This document shows positions 37,374 through 49,733 of a DNA stretch of 64,000 bases, one piece after another; position 1 is the stretch's first letter, and the number at the start of each line of letters is the position of its first letter. Where the stretch lies: assembly GCF_004342285.1 (NCBI RefSeq), contig NZ_SMCV01000007.1, positions 186,001 to 250,000 of the forward strand. Direction: 5' to 3'. Source of the stretch: Klebsiella sp. BIGb0138 (GTDB taxonomy: Bacteria > Pseudomonadota > Gammaproteobacteria > Enterobacterales > Enterobacteriaceae). A program made the position numbers and the translations under genes. The notes under the pieces were generated by a model. That model was not told the DNA's origin and ran no database searches. It saw only the letters and a list, made by a program, of their open reading frames with translations.

Positions 37374-38684
37374 TTAGTGGGCGGTTTTATCAAATTTGCC
37401 CAGCACTTCGCGCTCATACGCCAGCGCTTTTTTGCGGTCAAACTTGTGTTCCCACTTGGCGATAACCAGCACCGCCAGAGCATTCCCCACCACGTTCAGC
37501 GCGGTACGCGCCATATCAAGAATACGGTCAACGCCGGCGATAAACGCCAGACCTTCCAGCGGGATCCCCACGCTCCCCAGCGTCGCCAACAGCACCACGA
37601 AGGAGACGCCCGGCACGCCGGCAATCCCTTTCGAGGTCACCATCAGGGTCAGCACCAGGGTGATCTCCTGCCACAACGACAGGTCAATACCGTACAGCTG
37701 GGCGATAAAGATTGCCGCGATGCTCTGATACAGCGTGGAACCATCGAGGTTGAAGGAGTATCCGGTCGGCACCACGAAACTGGTGATCGAGGCCGGCGCG
37801 CCATAGGCTTCCATCTTCTCAATAATACGCGGCAGCACGCTCTCGGAGCTGGCGGTGGAGTAAGCCAGAATCAGCTCGTCTTTCAGGATGCGGATCAGGA
37901 TCCAGATACTCAGCCCGCATACCCGCGCTACGATCCCCAGTACCACCAGCGCGAAGAACAGAATCGCGAAGTACACCAGAATCACCAGCTTGGCTAACGG
38001 CCACAGCGAGGCAAAACCGAAGGTCGCCACGGTGACCGAGATCAGCGCAAACACCCCGACCGGCGCATAGCGCATCACCATATGGGTGACTTTGAACATG
38101 GTTTCGGAAATGGAACGGAAAACGGTGACCAGCGGTTCGCGATGCGTCGCCGGCAGCGAGGAGAGACCCAGGCCGAACAGTACCGAGAAGAAGATAATCG
38201 GCAGCATATCGCCTTTCGCCATGGAGGCGATGATGTTGGTCGGCACCAGCGACAGAATCGTCCCCATCAGACCGTGGGCATGGCTCTGGACTTCCGCCGT
38301 CGTGCTTTGATATTTCGAAATATCCACCGCCGCCAGCTGCGACATATCAATGCCGCTGCCCGGCTGAAAGACGTTGGCCAGAGTAATCCCCAGCACGATC
38401 GCCACGGTGGTGATCACTTCAAAATAGATAATAGTTTTCGCGCCGATGCGGCCCAGCTGTTTCGCATCGCCAACGCCGGCAATCCCGACAATCAGCGTCG
38501 AAATCACTATCGGCACCACGATCATCTTGATCAGATGGATAAAGATATCGCCCGCCGGCGTCAGGAAATTCGAGATTAATAAATCCCGACTTTCGGCATG
38601 ATAATGCAGGTAGCTACCCAGAAGGATGCCTAGCACCAGAGCCAGCAAAATTTGCCAGGCGAGGCTGACTTTTGTTTTTTTCAT
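37374..38684 (-). CDS. gltP: Glutamate/aspartate:proton symporter GltP
   Basis: Start at 38684 (MKKTKVSLAWQI); the six-codon extension to 38702 has no ribosome site. 436 residues, one fewer than E. coli. DAACS-family features: the serine-rich loop AYSTASSESVLPRI, the unwound TM7 motif FNLDGSTLYQ (NxxGT-like in the family), and GIAGVPGVSFVVLL. It imports glutamate and aspartate with protons. Confidence 0.96.
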   Translation of the reverse strand: MKKTKVSLAWQILLALVLGILLGSYLHYHAESRDLLISNFLTPAGDIFIHLIKMIVVPIVISTLIVGIAGVGDAKQLGRIGAKTIIYFEVITTVAIVLGITLANVFQPGSGIDMSQLAAVDISKYQSTTAEVQSHAHGLMGTILSLVPTNIIASMAKGDMLPIIFFSVLFGLGLSSLPATHREPLVTVFRSISETMFKVTHMVMRYAPVGVFALISVTVATFGFASLWPLAKLVILVYFAILFFALVVLGIVARVCGLSIWILIRILKDELILAYSTASSESVLPRIIEKMEAYGAPASITSFVVPTGYSFNLDGSTLYQSIAAIFIAQLYGIDLSLWQEITLVLTLMVTSKGIAGVPGVSFVVLLATLGSVGIPLEGLAFIAGVDRILDMARTALNVVGNALAVLVIAKWEHKFDRKKALAYEREVLGKFDKTAH

Positions 38685-39098
38685 CACTACAGACTTCCTC
38701 AATGAAAGGCACCATTCCCGTGAGTAATGATGCCCACTGAAAGGGGTATGAATTGTGTTGCGTTGCTTTATGGGGTTTTTTAACGCGCGGTATCAGTATC
38801 ATTTGCACGGCATGCTACGCAAGTCTTTAAGAACAGGGCTTTCCTCCAGGTTTCTGCATAAATTCACTAATTTCCCCCGGTTCTATTGCATAAGTATTTG
38901 TTATAAAAAAAATTTCATAAATTCCATTTCTATAAATTCATTTCGGTAATTATTTCACTTCAAAGTTTCATTTGGTTGATTTTCATTCAGTTGAATCAAT
39001 GCGTGATCTGCCCCCCAAATAGCAAACAAAGCCGTCAAAGACCCTACTATTAACGTTTACTTGACATATATTTAACAATCTACAGGAGAAAAAAAGCC
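38685..39098. promoter_or_regulatory. gltP-acs divergent intergenic region
   Basis: 414 bases, AT-rich, no gene. A promoter-like TACTAT at about 39044-39049 lies 50 bases before acs. E. coli acs is controlled here by CRP, Fis and IHF; a GCGTGATCTG segment at 39001-39010 resembles one of its CRP half sites but no complete site is visible. Confidence 0.5.
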
Positions 39099-41057
39099 AT
39101 GAGCCAAATACATAAGCACTCTATTCCCGCTAACATTGCGGACAGCTGCCTGATTAACCCGGAACAGTACAAGGCGCAATATCAACAATCTGTCAGTGAC
39201 CCCGACGCGTTCTGGGGCGAACAAGGCAAAATCCTTGACTGGATGCGGCCCTATACGCGCGTGAAGAACACCTCGTTCGCGCCGGGCAACGTTTCCATTA
39301 AATGGTATGAAGACGGCACCCTAAACCTGGCCGCGAACTGCCTCGATCGCCACCTGGCCGAGCGCGGCGACCAGACCGCTATCATCTGGGAAGGCGACGA
39401 CGCCAGCCAGAGTAAGAACATCACTTACCGCGAACTACATCGCGACGTGTGCCGTTTCGCCAACGTTCTGCTCAACCTCGGTATTAAAAAAGGCGACGTG
39501 GTCGCTATCTATATGCCGATGGTGCCGGAAGCGGCCGTGGCGATGCTGGCCTGCGCCCGTATTGGCGCTATTCACTCGGTTATTTTCGGCGGCTTTTCAC
39601 CGGAAGCGGTTGCCGGACGTATCATCGACTCCAGCTCCCGGCTGGTGATCACCGCGGACGAAGGCCTGCGCGCCGGTCGCGCCATTCCACTGAAGAAAAA
39701 CGTCGATGACGCGCTGAAAAACCCCAACGTCACCACCATTGAACACGTGGTGGTCCTCAAGCGTACCGGCGGTAACATCGACTGGCAGGAAAACCGCGAC
39801 CTGTGGTGGAGCGATCTGCTGGCGAATGCCAGCGACCAGCATCAGCCGCAGGAGATGAATGCGGAAGACCCGCTGTTCATCCTCTATACCTCCGGTTCAA
39901 CCGGTAAGCCCAAAGGGGTGCTGCACACCACCGGCGGCTACCTGGTCTATGCCGCCACCACCTTCAAATATGTTTTCGACTACCATCCTGGCGACATCTA
40001 CTGGTGTACCGCCGACGTGGGCTGGGTAACCGGCCACAGCTACCTGCTGTATGGCCCGCTGGCCTGCGGCGCGACCACGCTGATGTTCGAAGGCGTGCCG
40101 AACTGGCCGACCCCGGCGCGGATGTGCCAGGTGGTGGACAAACACCAGGTCAATATTCTCTACACCGCGCCGACGGCGATCCGTGCGCTGATGGCGGAGG
40201 GCGATAAAGCCATCGAAGGCACCGACCGCTCTTCCCTGCGCATTCTGGGTTCTGTCGGCGAGCCGATTAACCCGGAAGCCTGGGAGTGGTACTGGAAGAA
40301 AATCGGCAACGAAAAATGCCCGGTGATGGACACCTGGTGGCAAACCGAAACCGGCGGCTTCATGATCACCCCGCTGCCGGGCGCCATCGAGCTGAAAGCC
40401 GGCTCCGCCACGCGTCCATTCTTCGGCGTTCAGCCGGTGCTGGTGGATAATGAAGGGACGCCGCTGGAAGGAGCGACCGAGGGCAATCTGGCGATCGCCG
40501 ACTCCTGGCCGGGGCAGGCGCGAACCCTGTTCGGCGACCACGATCGCTTTGAACAGACCTACTTCTCGACCTTTAAAAATATGTATTTCAGCGGCGACGG
40601 CGCGCGTCGTGACGAAGATGGCTACTACTGGATCACCGGCCGCGTGGACGACGTGCTGAACGTTTCCGGCCACCGCCTGGGCACCGCTGAAATCGAATCG
40701 GCGCTGGTATCGCATCCGAAAATCGCCGAAGCGGCGGTGGTCGGTATTCCGCATAACATTAAAGGCCAGGCGATCTACGCCTACGTGACGCTGAACCATG
40801 GCGAAGAGCCGACGCCGGAGCTGTATGCGGAAGTACGCAACTGGGTACGGAAAGAGATTGGTCCGCTGGCGACGCCGGACGTGCTGCACTGGACCGACTC
40901 CTTACCGAAAACGCGATCGGGTAAAATCATGCGCCGTATTCTGCGCAAGATTGCCGCCGGCGACACCAGCAACCTCGGCGATACGTCAACTCTGGCGGAT
41001 CCCGGCGTCGTGGAAAAACTGCTCGAAGAGAAGCAGGCCATTGCGATGCCATCCTGA
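39099..41057 (+). CDS. acs: Acetyl-CoA synthetase Acs
   Basis: 652 residues, the same as E. coli. AMP-binding motifs: [13 protein letters not shown] near 265-277, [28 protein letters not shown], and the C-terminal [11 protein letters not shown] in which Lys609 is the site inhibited by Pat acetylation and restored by CobB. The enzyme converts acetate, ATP and CoA to acetyl-CoA at low acetate. It leads the acs-yjcH-actP cluster. Confidence 0.98.
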   Translation: MSQIHKHSIPANIADSCLINPEQYKAQYQQSVSDPDAFWGEQGKILDWMRPYTRVKNTSFAPGNVSIKWYEDGTLNLAANCLDRHLAERGDQTAIIWEGDDASQSKNITYRELHRDVCRFANVLLNLGIKKGDVVAIYMPMVPEAAVAMLACARIGAIHSVIFGGFSPEAVAGRIIDSSSRLVITADEGLRAGRAIPLKKNVDDALKNPNVTTIEHVVVLKRTGGNIDWQENRDLWWSDLLANASDQHQPQEMNAEDPLFILYTSGSTGKPKGVLHTTGGYLVYAATTFKYVFDYHPGDIYWCTADVGWVTGHSYLLYGPLACGATTLMFEGVPNWPTPARMCQVVDKHQVNILYTAPTAIRALMAEGDKAIEGTDRSSLRILGSVGEPINPEAWEWYWKKIGNEKCPVMDTWWQTETGGFMITPLPGAIELKAGSATRPFFGVQPVLVDNEGTPLEGATEGNLAIADSWPGQARTLFGDHDRFEQTYFSTFKNMYFSGDGARRDEDGYYWITGRVDDVLNVSGHRLGTAEIESALVSHPKIAEAAVVGIPHNIKGQAIYAYVTLNHGEEPTPELYAEVRNWVRKEIGPLATPDVLHWTDSLPKTRSGKIMRRILRKIAAGDTSNLGDTSTLADPGVVEKLLEEKQAIAMPS

Positions 41058-41078
41058 AACGGACCTTATTCCCTACAC

Positions 41079-41100
41079 CCTCTCCCCACAAGGGGAGAGG
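41079..41100 (+). repeat. Perfect hairpin between acs and yjcH
   Basis: CCTCTCCCC (41079-41087) and GGGGAGAGG (41092-41100) form a 9-bp stem with loop ACAA, 22 bases past acs. It is a common enterobacterial intergenic repeat and may attenuate or stabilise the acs message; no T run follows. Confidence 0.6.
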
Positions 41101-41242
41101 TCATAAATAATACGCCCTAAGGATTCCACGTAGCAGGAAAGCGCTAAGCCAGCCCTCTTCCCGACGGTACGCTGCCGGGCGGATAAGTGCTGCCGACAGA
41201 CTGCACGTGGATGACGAAAGGGATACCTCTGGAGACGCTACG

Positions 41243-43203
<1,961 letters not shown>

Positions 43204-43206
43204 CCC

Positions 43207-43238
43207 GATCTTCCCCGGCCGTCCGGCCGGGGAAGATC
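43207..43238. terminator. Convergent terminator between actP and the LrgB-type gene
   Basis: A 15-bp perfect stem (GATCTTCCCCGGCCG at 43207-43221, its complement at 43224-43238) with a two-base loop between convergent genes; it touches the stop codon of the LrgB gene. Confidence 0.75.
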
Positions 43239-43926
43239 AAAACATCAGCAGGCGCACCAGCGGCGCCGCCAGCACCATCACCACGCCGGAGAACATCATT
43301 ACCAGGCTGGCAACCACCCCTTCCTGTTGTCCCAGCTCATAAGAGCGCGCGGTCCCGGCGCCGTGCGAAGCCGCGCCGAACCCGGCCCCTTTCGCCATTC
43401 CTTCACGAATCGACAGGCGTAAAAACAGCACATCGCCCACCGCCATCCCAAATACTCCGGTGACCACCACAAACAACGCCACCAGATCGGGCTGGCCGCC
43501 AAGCGGTTTGGCCGCCGCCAGCGCAAACGGGGTGGTAACCGAACGCACCGCCAGGCTACGCTGAATCTCATCAGAAAGGGTAAACAGGCGCGCCAGCCAG
43601 ACCGAGCTGCACACCGCCACCAGCGATGCGGTGAGCACCCCGGCGGTCAGCGACATCCAGTGGCGCTTAATAATAGTCAGGTTGTCATACACCGGGACGG
43701 CAAAAGCAATGGTCGCGGGGCCCAGCAGCCATAGCAGCCAGTGGGCCTCTCCCATATAGCTCTGATAGGAGATGTGGCCAAAGACCAGAATCAACACCAG
43801 CAATATCGGGGTAAAGACCAGCGGCATCAGCGGGAGCTTGTGGAAACGGCGATACAGGCGCTTATTGGCAAAATAGAGCGCCAGCGTCGCAATCAAACAC
43901 AGGACGCTCAGTTGAAAATCACTCAT
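43237..43926 (-). CDS. CidB/LrgB-family membrane protein
   Basis: 229 residues, about six membrane segments, with the LrgB signature LAVRSVTTPFALAAA and GAASHGAGTARSYELGQQEG. In other bacteria CidB/LrgB pairs with CidA/LrgA and affects murein hydrolase activity and overflow metabolism; E. coli YohK is the same family. Its start overlaps the upstream LrgA-type gene by 8 bases. Confidence 0.88.
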   Translation of the reverse strand: MSDFQLSVLCLIATLALYFANKRLYRRFHKLPLMPLVFTPILLVLILVFGHISYQSYMGEAHWLLWLLGPATIAFAVPVYDNLTIIKRHWMSLTAGVLTASLVAVCSSVWLARLFTLSDEIQRSLAVRSVTTPFALAAAKPLGGQPDLVALFVVVTGVFGMAVGDVLFLRLSIREGMAKGAGFGAASHGAGTARSYELGQQEGVVASLVMMFSGVVMVLAAPLVRLLMF

Positions 43927-44329
43927 GCTTCATCCTGCTGATTTCATAGCGGTACACTTTATCCACCACCCACGCCGTTGCCCCCAGCACCATCAGGGTG
44001 CTCAGCGCAATCACCAGAAAAATGCGCCAGCCGTCCACCATCAGCAGCTGGGTATAGTTCACCACCGCCACCACCGCCGGGACGAAAAACAGCAGCATTT
44101 CCGCCAGCAGCCAGCGCGCGCCAGCCCGCACCCAGTTCAGCGGGATGATCCGACAAACGATGAGCGCCAGCAGCATCAACATCCCGACCACGTTCGCCGG
44201 TAGCGGCAGATGCAGCCAGTTCACTAAATATTCGGCACAGACGAACAGTCCGGCGTAGATCAGTACCTGAACCGGTACCTGGAGACGTTGTACCACGAAG
44301 GGGGTGACGCGAGCTGGCGCGAAGGCCAT
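43919..44329 (-). CDS. CidA/LrgA-family holin-like membrane protein
   Basis: 136 residues, four membrane segments with the family pattern (LPLPANVVGMLMLLALIV, LLFFVPAVVAVVNY). These small holin-like proteins form oligomers in the inner membrane. The gene is translationally coupled to the LrgB-type gene and divergent from a LysR regulator, the classical cid arrangement. Confidence 0.88.
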   Translation of the reverse strand: MAFAPARVTPFVVQRLQVPVQVLIYAGLFVCAEYLVNWLHLPLPANVVGMLMLLALIVCRIIPLNWVRAGARWLLAEMLLFFVPAVVAVVNYTQLLMVDGWRIFLVIALSTLMVLGATAWVVDKVYRYEISRMKHE

Positions 44330-44432
44330 GAGCTGAATTCCTGAAAAAGAGGCGAGAGGAGCAGTATAGAGAGCCGCCTGAGCGGACAGAAATGAATTAA
44401 AATCATCACAGGTATAGTCTCAGGGAATAATT

Positions 44433-45317
44433 ATGGATATCCGAACGCTGCGCTATTTTGTTGAGGTGGTCCGTCAGCAGAGTTTCACTCGCGCGGCGGA
44501 AAAACTTTTTGTCACTCAGCCCACCATCAGCAAAATGCTCAAAAACCTCGAGGATGAGCTGAACTGTACTCTGCTGATTCGCGATGGCCGCAAGCTCCTG
44601 CTGACCGATACCGGCCGGGTGGTATTCGAGCGCGGGCAGGCGATTCTTGGCGAATTTCATCAACTGAAATCGGAGCTCAGCGATATTAACCATCTGCATA
44701 AGGGCATCCTGAAACTGGGGATCCCGCCGATGGTCGGGATGCTGATGGCTGAGCCTATCAGCCTGTTTCGCCAGCGCTACCCGGGCGTGGAGCTCAAAAT
44801 TTCTGAGTTTGGCGGCCTGACGGTACAGCAGGCGGTCAGCAACGGCGAGCTGGATCTCGCCATGACGGCGCTGCCGGTTGATGAGGAAAGCGGCCTGGCG
44901 ACTCTGCCGCTGTTCAACCACCCGCTGTGCGTGCTGACCCCCAGAACCGAGCAGTGGCAGCACGTGCGGTCACTCTCCCCGGAGGCCCTCGCGGCCCACC
45001 CGCTGGTGATTTATAACGAAGATTTCGCCCTCAGCCGCCAGCTGATGGCGCTGTTTACCTGCCATGACGTGAAGCCCCGCATTGCGGTACGCAGCGGCCA
45101 GTGGGATTTTCTCGCGGCCATGGTGCAGGCCGGGATCGGCGTAGCCATCCTGCCGCAGCCGATCTGTGAACGCCTCGACCCCCAGAATTTTTGCTGGATA
45201 CCGTTGCAGAGCGAACTGCACTGGGAGCTGGGTATGATTTGGCGGGAGGGGGTCTATCTGTCGCACAGCGCGCAGGCATGGCTGGAGTGCAGTAAAGCGT
45301 TCTGGCTGGCGCCCTGA
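44433..45317 (+). CDS. LysR-type regulator, probably of the cidAB-type genes
   Basis: 294 residues. N-terminal winged HTH (MDIRTLRYFVEVVRQQSFTRAAEKLFVTQPTISKMLKNLEDELN) and the substrate-binding co-inducer domain (GILKLGIPPMVGML). It is divergent from the CidA/LrgA-type gene with a 103-base control region, like CidR, which responds to acetate in Gram-positive bacteria. The nearby acs-actP genes make acetate an attractive effector, but that is inference. Confidence 0.88.
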   Translation: MDIRTLRYFVEVVRQQSFTRAAEKLFVTQPTISKMLKNLEDELNCTLLIRDGRKLLLTDTGRVVFERGQAILGEFHQLKSELSDINHLHKGILKLGIPPMVGMLMAEPISLFRQRYPGVELKISEFGGLTVQQAVSNGELDLAMTALPVDEESGLATLPLFNHPLCVLTPRTEQWQHVRSLSPEALAAHPLVIYNEDFALSRQLMALFTCHDVKPRIAVRSGQWDFLAAMVQAGIGVAILPQPICERLDPQNFCWIPLQSELHWELGMIWREGVYLSHSAQAWLECSKAFWLAP

Positions 45318-45419
45318 GCGTTAATTAAGCCGGTTTCCCGGGCCGCGCGAGGCTAACCCGGGTGACCGCAACGCGCCGTCTCCCCGGACGCACAACGCGA
45401 GCGGGGAGACGGGGAGCGC

Positions 45420-47066
45420 TTACTGATCTTCAATTAACAGCGCTTCCAGCAGGTCAAGATCGTGCAGCAGCTTCTGCAGCGTTTCATTGCTGATCTGCCG
45501 GGTAGCGCGCAGGTGATACAGCTCGCCACGCTCCGAGCGCAGCGCCGCCAGACGGAAGCGGCGTTCAAGCTGCTCCTCGAGCATTGAGGTTTCCACATCG
45601 TTACGCCCATCGACGCGGCGACGCAGATTACCGATCACCCGCGAACTGACTTCGGTCAGCAGCTGATTATCAATGTTCTCTTTGGTGTCCGCCGCCAGGC
45701 GCTCTTCCATCTTCTGAATCGCGACAATCGCGACGTCCGCCGTTGCCGCACGCGCCAGACGCTCCTCTTTACGCTGCTGATCGCGATCGCCCGACTCGAT
45801 ATGGCGCAGCAGAATCGGCAGCGCAATCACGCCGACAAACAGCGAGAACAGAATCACCCCGGCGGCGAGGAAGATCAGCTCATAGCGGGCCGGGAAGACG
45901 TTGCCGTCCGGCAGCAGCAGCGGTATCGACAGCACACCGGCGAGGGTAATCGCTCCGCGCACCCCGGCGACCGAAGAGATCAGCAGCTCACGGGTCGTCC
46001 ACGAGCCAAACTCCATCGGTTTTCTTTTCAGAAAGCGCTGGCTCAATTTACGCATCGTCCACAGCCAGCCAAAACGCACCAGCATCAGCGCGGCGTAGAT
46101 CAGGATAATGTCGGTAAACAGCATCCAGGTTTCGACATTCGGGTCCGCTTCCGCCGCCACCAGCGAGGTCGACAGGATATCCGGCAGCTGCAGGCCCAAC
46201 AGCAGGAAGACCATGCCGTTAAAGACGAACTCCAGCATCGCCCAGGTGCTGTTCGCACGCAGGCGCATAGCCAGCGGCGCGGTACGCATCACCCCGGAGC
46301 GGGTGATGGTCATCCCGGCGGCCACCGCCGCCAGGATCCCGGAGACGCCGATATGTTCGGCAATCAGGTAGGACGCAAACGGCAGCAGGAACAGCAGGAC
46401 GATTTGCGTCGCGGGCTCATCGCCGCCCCAGCGGCTGAGGAAGCGCATCGAGCGGCCATACAGCCAGCTGACCACAAACCCGGCCAGGATACCGCCAATC
46501 GCTACCTTGAGAAATTCCACCGTCGCGCCGCCGACGGTAAAGACCATCGTGCCCATCGCCACGGCGACGGCAAACTTCAGCGAGACCAGGCCGGAGGCGT
46601 CGTTCATCAACGCCTCGCCCTGCAGAATCCCCATAATTTTTTTCGGGATGCGCCCTTCTCCGACGATGCCCGACAGCGCCACGGCATCGGTCGGCGACAG
46701 TACCGCCGCCAGCGCGAAAGCCGGAATCAGCGGAATCCCCGGGACGATCCAGTAAATCAGGAAGCCAATCCCGACCACCGTCACCAGCACCAGAGCCAGC
46801 GCCAGTCCGAGAATCTCTCGCCCGTGCTCAATAAACTCACGGGTCGGCGTCTTCCAGCCGTCGGCAAAGAGCAGCGGCGGGATAAACAGGACCAGGAAGA
46901 GTTCAGGGTCGAACTCAACGTGCAAACCAAAGGTCGGCCAGGCTAACAGCGCGCCAATGGCGATTTGCATCAGTGGTAGTGGAACCTGAAAGGGCAGGAC
47001 ACGCGTCACCACCCCGGAGAGAGAGACCACGAGGGTCATGATGAGTATGGTAAAGAATATTTCCAT
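45420..47066 (-). CDS. yjcE: CPA1 Na+/H+ antiporter YjcE
   Basis: 548 residues, one fewer than E. coli YjcE. About 12 membrane segments with the CPA1 motifs LFIPPLLFADGWK, LSPTDAVALSGIVGEGRIP (the ion-binding Asp) and NDASGLVSLK, then a hydrophilic C-terminal tail (from about residue 430) rich in charged helices. It exchanges Na+ for H+ at the inner membrane. Confidence 0.94.
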   Translation of the reverse strand: MEIFFTILIMTLVVSLSGVVTRVLPFQVPLPLMQIAIGALLAWPTFGLHVEFDPELFLVLFIPPLLFADGWKTPTREFIEHGREILGLALALVLVTVVGIGFLIYWIVPGIPLIPAFALAAVLSPTDAVALSGIVGEGRIPKKIMGILQGEALMNDASGLVSLKFAVAVAMGTMVFTVGGATVEFLKVAIGGILAGFVVSWLYGRSMRFLSRWGGDEPATQIVLLFLLPFASYLIAEHIGVSGILAAVAAGMTITRSGVMRTAPLAMRLRANSTWAMLEFVFNGMVFLLLGLQLPDILSTSLVAAEADPNVETWMLFTDIILIYAALMLVRFGWLWTMRKLSQRFLKRKPMEFGSWTTRELLISSVAGVRGAITLAGVLSIPLLLPDGNVFPARYELIFLAAGVILFSLFVGVIALPILLRHIESGDRDQQRKEERLARAATADVAIVAIQKMEERLAADTKENIDNQLLTEVSSRVIGNLRRRVDGRNDVETSMLEEQLERRFRLAALRSERGELYHLRATRQISNETLQKLLHDLDLLEALLIEDQ

Positions 47067-47177
47067 GTGTTCCCTGTTTGCAGCGTTTTCTTATTTTGCA
47101 CCTGAGGCGTCATGTCTCTGGATAATACGCTACTCAGATTAACGCAAAAGGAAACAGGATGTGGCTTAAAAAATAAA

Positions 47178-47199
47178 ACGGGCGGCCTGAGCCGCCCGT
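47178..47199 (-). terminator. Terminator of ghxP
   Basis: ACGGGCGGC (minus, 47199-47191), loop TCAG, GCCGCCCGT, then TTTATTTT, 17 bases past the ghxP stop. Confidence 0.85.
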
Positions 47200-47215
47200 T
47201 AGCCGCAGGAAAAGC

Positions 47216-48565
47216 TTAAATCGCCCAGCCGCCGGCGTAGAAGATCACCAGCGCCGCCGCAATGATGACGGTCCCCAGGTTCAGCTTACGCCACTCCCCG
47301 GATACCAGACGGCCAATCACCAGGGTGGCAAAACCGATCATGATGCCGGTGACGATGTTACAGGTCAGTACGATGAACACCGCGGTAATCAGCCCCGCCA
47401 TCGCATCAACGAAATCGTTGAAGTCGATTTTCGCCACGTTGCTCAACATCAGCAGGCCGACGTACATCAGCGCCGGCGCCGTTGCATAGGCAGGCACCAG
47501 GTAAGAGAGCGGAGAGAGGAACAGAATCAGCAGGAACAGCACGCCAACGGTGACGGCGGTCAGACCGGTTTTGCCGCCCGCCGCGGTGCCTGCCGCCGAT
47601 TCGATATACACCGCCGCCGGAGCCGCCCCGACCACGCCGGAGAAGACACTGCTCAGGGAGTCGGTGGTCAGCGCTTTCCCGCCGTTGATAATCTGCCCGT
47701 CTTTATCCAGCAGGTTCGCCTGCCCGGCGACCGCGCGAATGGTGCCGGTGGCATCAAATACCGCCGTCATCACCAGCGCCAGCACGCTGGGCAGCACCAC
47801 CGGATTCAGCGCGCCGATGATATCGAGGCTGCCAATCAGCGAGTTGCCCTGGTCATCGCTCAGCGAGGGCATCGCGAAAATACCGGAAAAGTGTACGTTC
47901 GGGTCAAAAATCAGGCCGACGATCGAAACGCCAATAATGGTCAGCAGGATCCCGCCCGGCACTTTCATTTTTTCGAGGCCGATAATCACCGCCAGCCCCA
48001 CCAGCGACATAATCACCGGAAAGCTATCGAAATGACCGAGCGTAACCGGCAGACCGTCCAGCGGGTTTTTAATCACCAGGCCCACGCCGTTGGCGGCGAT
48101 CAGCAGCAGAAACAGACCGATACCAATACCGGTGCCGTGCGCAACGCCCTGCGGCAAATTGCGTAGGATCCAGCTGCGGATGCCGGTGGCGGAGATAATG
48201 GTGAACAGCACGCCCATCAGGAATACGGCGCCCAGCGCTACCGGAATGCTGATATGCTGCCCCAGCACCAGGCTGAAAGCGGTAAAGGCGGTCAGCGAGA
48301 TCGCGCAGCCAATGGCCAGCGGCAGATTCGCCCACAGCCCCATGACGAGGGAGCCGACGCCGGCAACCAGGCAGGTGGAAACAAATACCGCCGCCGGAGG
48401 GAACCCGGCTTTACCCAGCATCCCCGGTACCACAATCACCGAGTACACCATCGCCAGGAAGGTGGTTAAGCCGGCAACAATCTCCTGACGCACGGAGCTG
48501 CCGCGAGCTGAAATTTTAAACCAGGCGTCTAGTGAACCGCCGGTACGCGCTGAAGGCGTAGACAT
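47216..48565 (-). CDS. ghxP: Guanine/hypoxanthine permease GhxP
   Basis: 449 residues, essentially colinear with E. coli GhxP (YjcD): [16 protein letters not shown] start, [33 protein letters not shown] helices and the NAT/AzgA-family motif [22 protein letters not shown]. It imports guanine and hypoxanthine with protons. A long leader with PurR-like boxes precedes it. Confidence 0.96.
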   Translation of the reverse strand: MSTPSARTGGSLDAWFKISARGSSVRQEIVAGLTTFLAMVYSVIVVPGMLGKAGFPPAAVFVSTCLVAGVGSLVMGLWANLPLAIGCAISLTAFTAFSLVLGQHISIPVALGAVFLMGVLFTIISATGIRSWILRNLPQGVAHGTGIGIGLFLLLIAANGVGLVIKNPLDGLPVTLGHFDSFPVIMSLVGLAVIIGLEKMKVPGGILLTIIGVSIVGLIFDPNVHFSGIFAMPSLSDDQGNSLIGSLDIIGALNPVVLPSVLALVMTAVFDATGTIRAVAGQANLLDKDGQIINGGKALTTDSLSSVFSGVVGAAPAAVYIESAAGTAAGGKTGLTAVTVGVLFLLILFLSPLSYLVPAYATAPALMYVGLLMLSNVAKIDFNDFVDAMAGLITAVFIVLTCNIVTGIMIGFATLVIGRLVSGEWRKLNLGTVIIAAALVIFYAGGWAI

Positions 48566-48956
48566 AGAAAACTTCCCCTGAAAATTTTAATCGTCCGTCG
48601 GTATGCGTGGTGGACCATCCACTGCCAGTTAAACGCGATCTCCTTGTGCTACCTCACAGCGCCAGGGGGGCTGCAAATAGCAAACGTTTAACTCCGCGCA
48701 TACGCTACGGTGGTCAGAATGAATTTACCCACCCCTCTGAAAAGAGGTAAATAGCGGGCAAAATAAAAAGGCAAACGATTATCCAGCCTTTAGATAGGCC
48801 TTTTCAACTGAAGTTTGTGGTCATTCGCTAAATTTTGCTTATGGCGTTCATGAAATAACCAGCGGGTGCGCAAACGTTATCGTCCATGCGCAATCCGCTA
48901 ACATTTTTGTATTATGTTGCGCGCCATGGTCGCCGGTCATCACAAAAACCACTGTC
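48566..48956 (-). promoter_or_regulatory. ghxP upstream region with PurR-like operators
   Basis: 391 bases without a gene. GCGCAAACGTTATCGT at 48868-48883 differs from the PurR consensus (ACGCAAACGTTTTCGT) at two positions. Two weaker boxes are GCAAACGTTTAAC at about 48680-48692 and GCAAACGATTATC at 48771-48783. PurR repression of a purine base importer is expected; which box is used is not clear. Confidence 0.6.
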
Positions 48957-49622
48957 TTAGCCCGGCAGGGTGAACGGACCGCCGCGCTGGATCGCTCGCT
49001 GCCAGGCCGGGCGCTGCTCGACCCGCTCTCGCCATTGCCGGATATGCGGTAAATCCTCAATACCGCCGCGCGCCAGTAGCGCCATCACCGGGAAGCTCAG
49101 CTGGATATCAGCCATGCTGAGCTGCGCGCCGGCAAACCACGGCTGGCGAGAAAGATGATCCTCAATATAGCGGGCGTGAGTGGCAATTTGCCGGTTCAGC
49201 CAGGCCTTCTGCACGCCCTTGCCCAACGCTTTGCCTAATGTGCGCATGCCGAGCGGAATCGGCGGTTTACCGAGGCTGGCAAACACCAGTTTCAGCAGCA
49301 GCAGCGGCATCAGCGACCCCTCGGCATAATGCAGCCAGAAGCGATATTGCAGCTTATCCGCCATCGCCTGCGGCCTGAACTGCTGTGCGTTGTCGTAGGT
49401 TTCCTGCAGATATTCCAGAATGGCGCCCGACTCCGCCAGCACGTAGCCGTTATCTTCCACCACCGGCGATTTACCCAGCGGGTGGATCTTCTTTAACGCC
49501 GGGGGCGCCAGCATGTTTTTTTCCCGCTGGTAGCTGACTATTTGATAAGGCAGCTGGAGTTCTTCGAGCGCCCATAGCACGCGCTGCGATCGCGATTGAT
49601 TGAGATGATGTACCGTCAGCAT
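48957..49622 (-). CDS. Glutathione S-transferase-like protein
   Basis: 221 residues. The N-terminal thioredoxin-like domain has SRSQRVLWALEEL (catalytic Ser/Tyr loop) and the cis-Pro and SNAIL-type motif GKSPVVEDNGYVLAESGAILEYL; an all-helical C-terminal domain follows with LSMADIQLSFPVMAL. It belongs to the bacterial GST family and probably conjugates or reduces with glutathione in the cytoplasm. Its place next to soxRS hints at oxidative stress, without proof. Confidence 0.88.
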   Translation of the reverse strand: MLTVHHLNQSRSQRVLWALEELQLPYQIVSYQREKNMLAPPALKKIHPLGKSPVVEDNGYVLAESGAILEYLQETYDNAQQFRPQAMADKLQYRFWLHYAEGSLMPLLLLKLVFASLGKPPIPLGMRTLGKALGKGVQKAWLNRQIATHARYIEDHLSRQPWFAGAQLSMADIQLSFPVMALLARGGIEDLPHIRQWRERVEQRPAWQRAIQRGGPFTLPG

Positions 49623-49733
49623 GAGGCCTCTCCCGTTATTCGTTCGAATTAACTATAGGAACTGACGGCGATTGACGGAAAAATTTCGCTGAAATAAACG
49701 GGTGAAATCACCGGGCTGTGCCACAATTACAGT

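Noticed and set aside
45801-46946. 381-codon frame opposite yjcE
   Set aside because: Shadow of the antiporter; Q/R/H-rich product with no domain or ribosome site.
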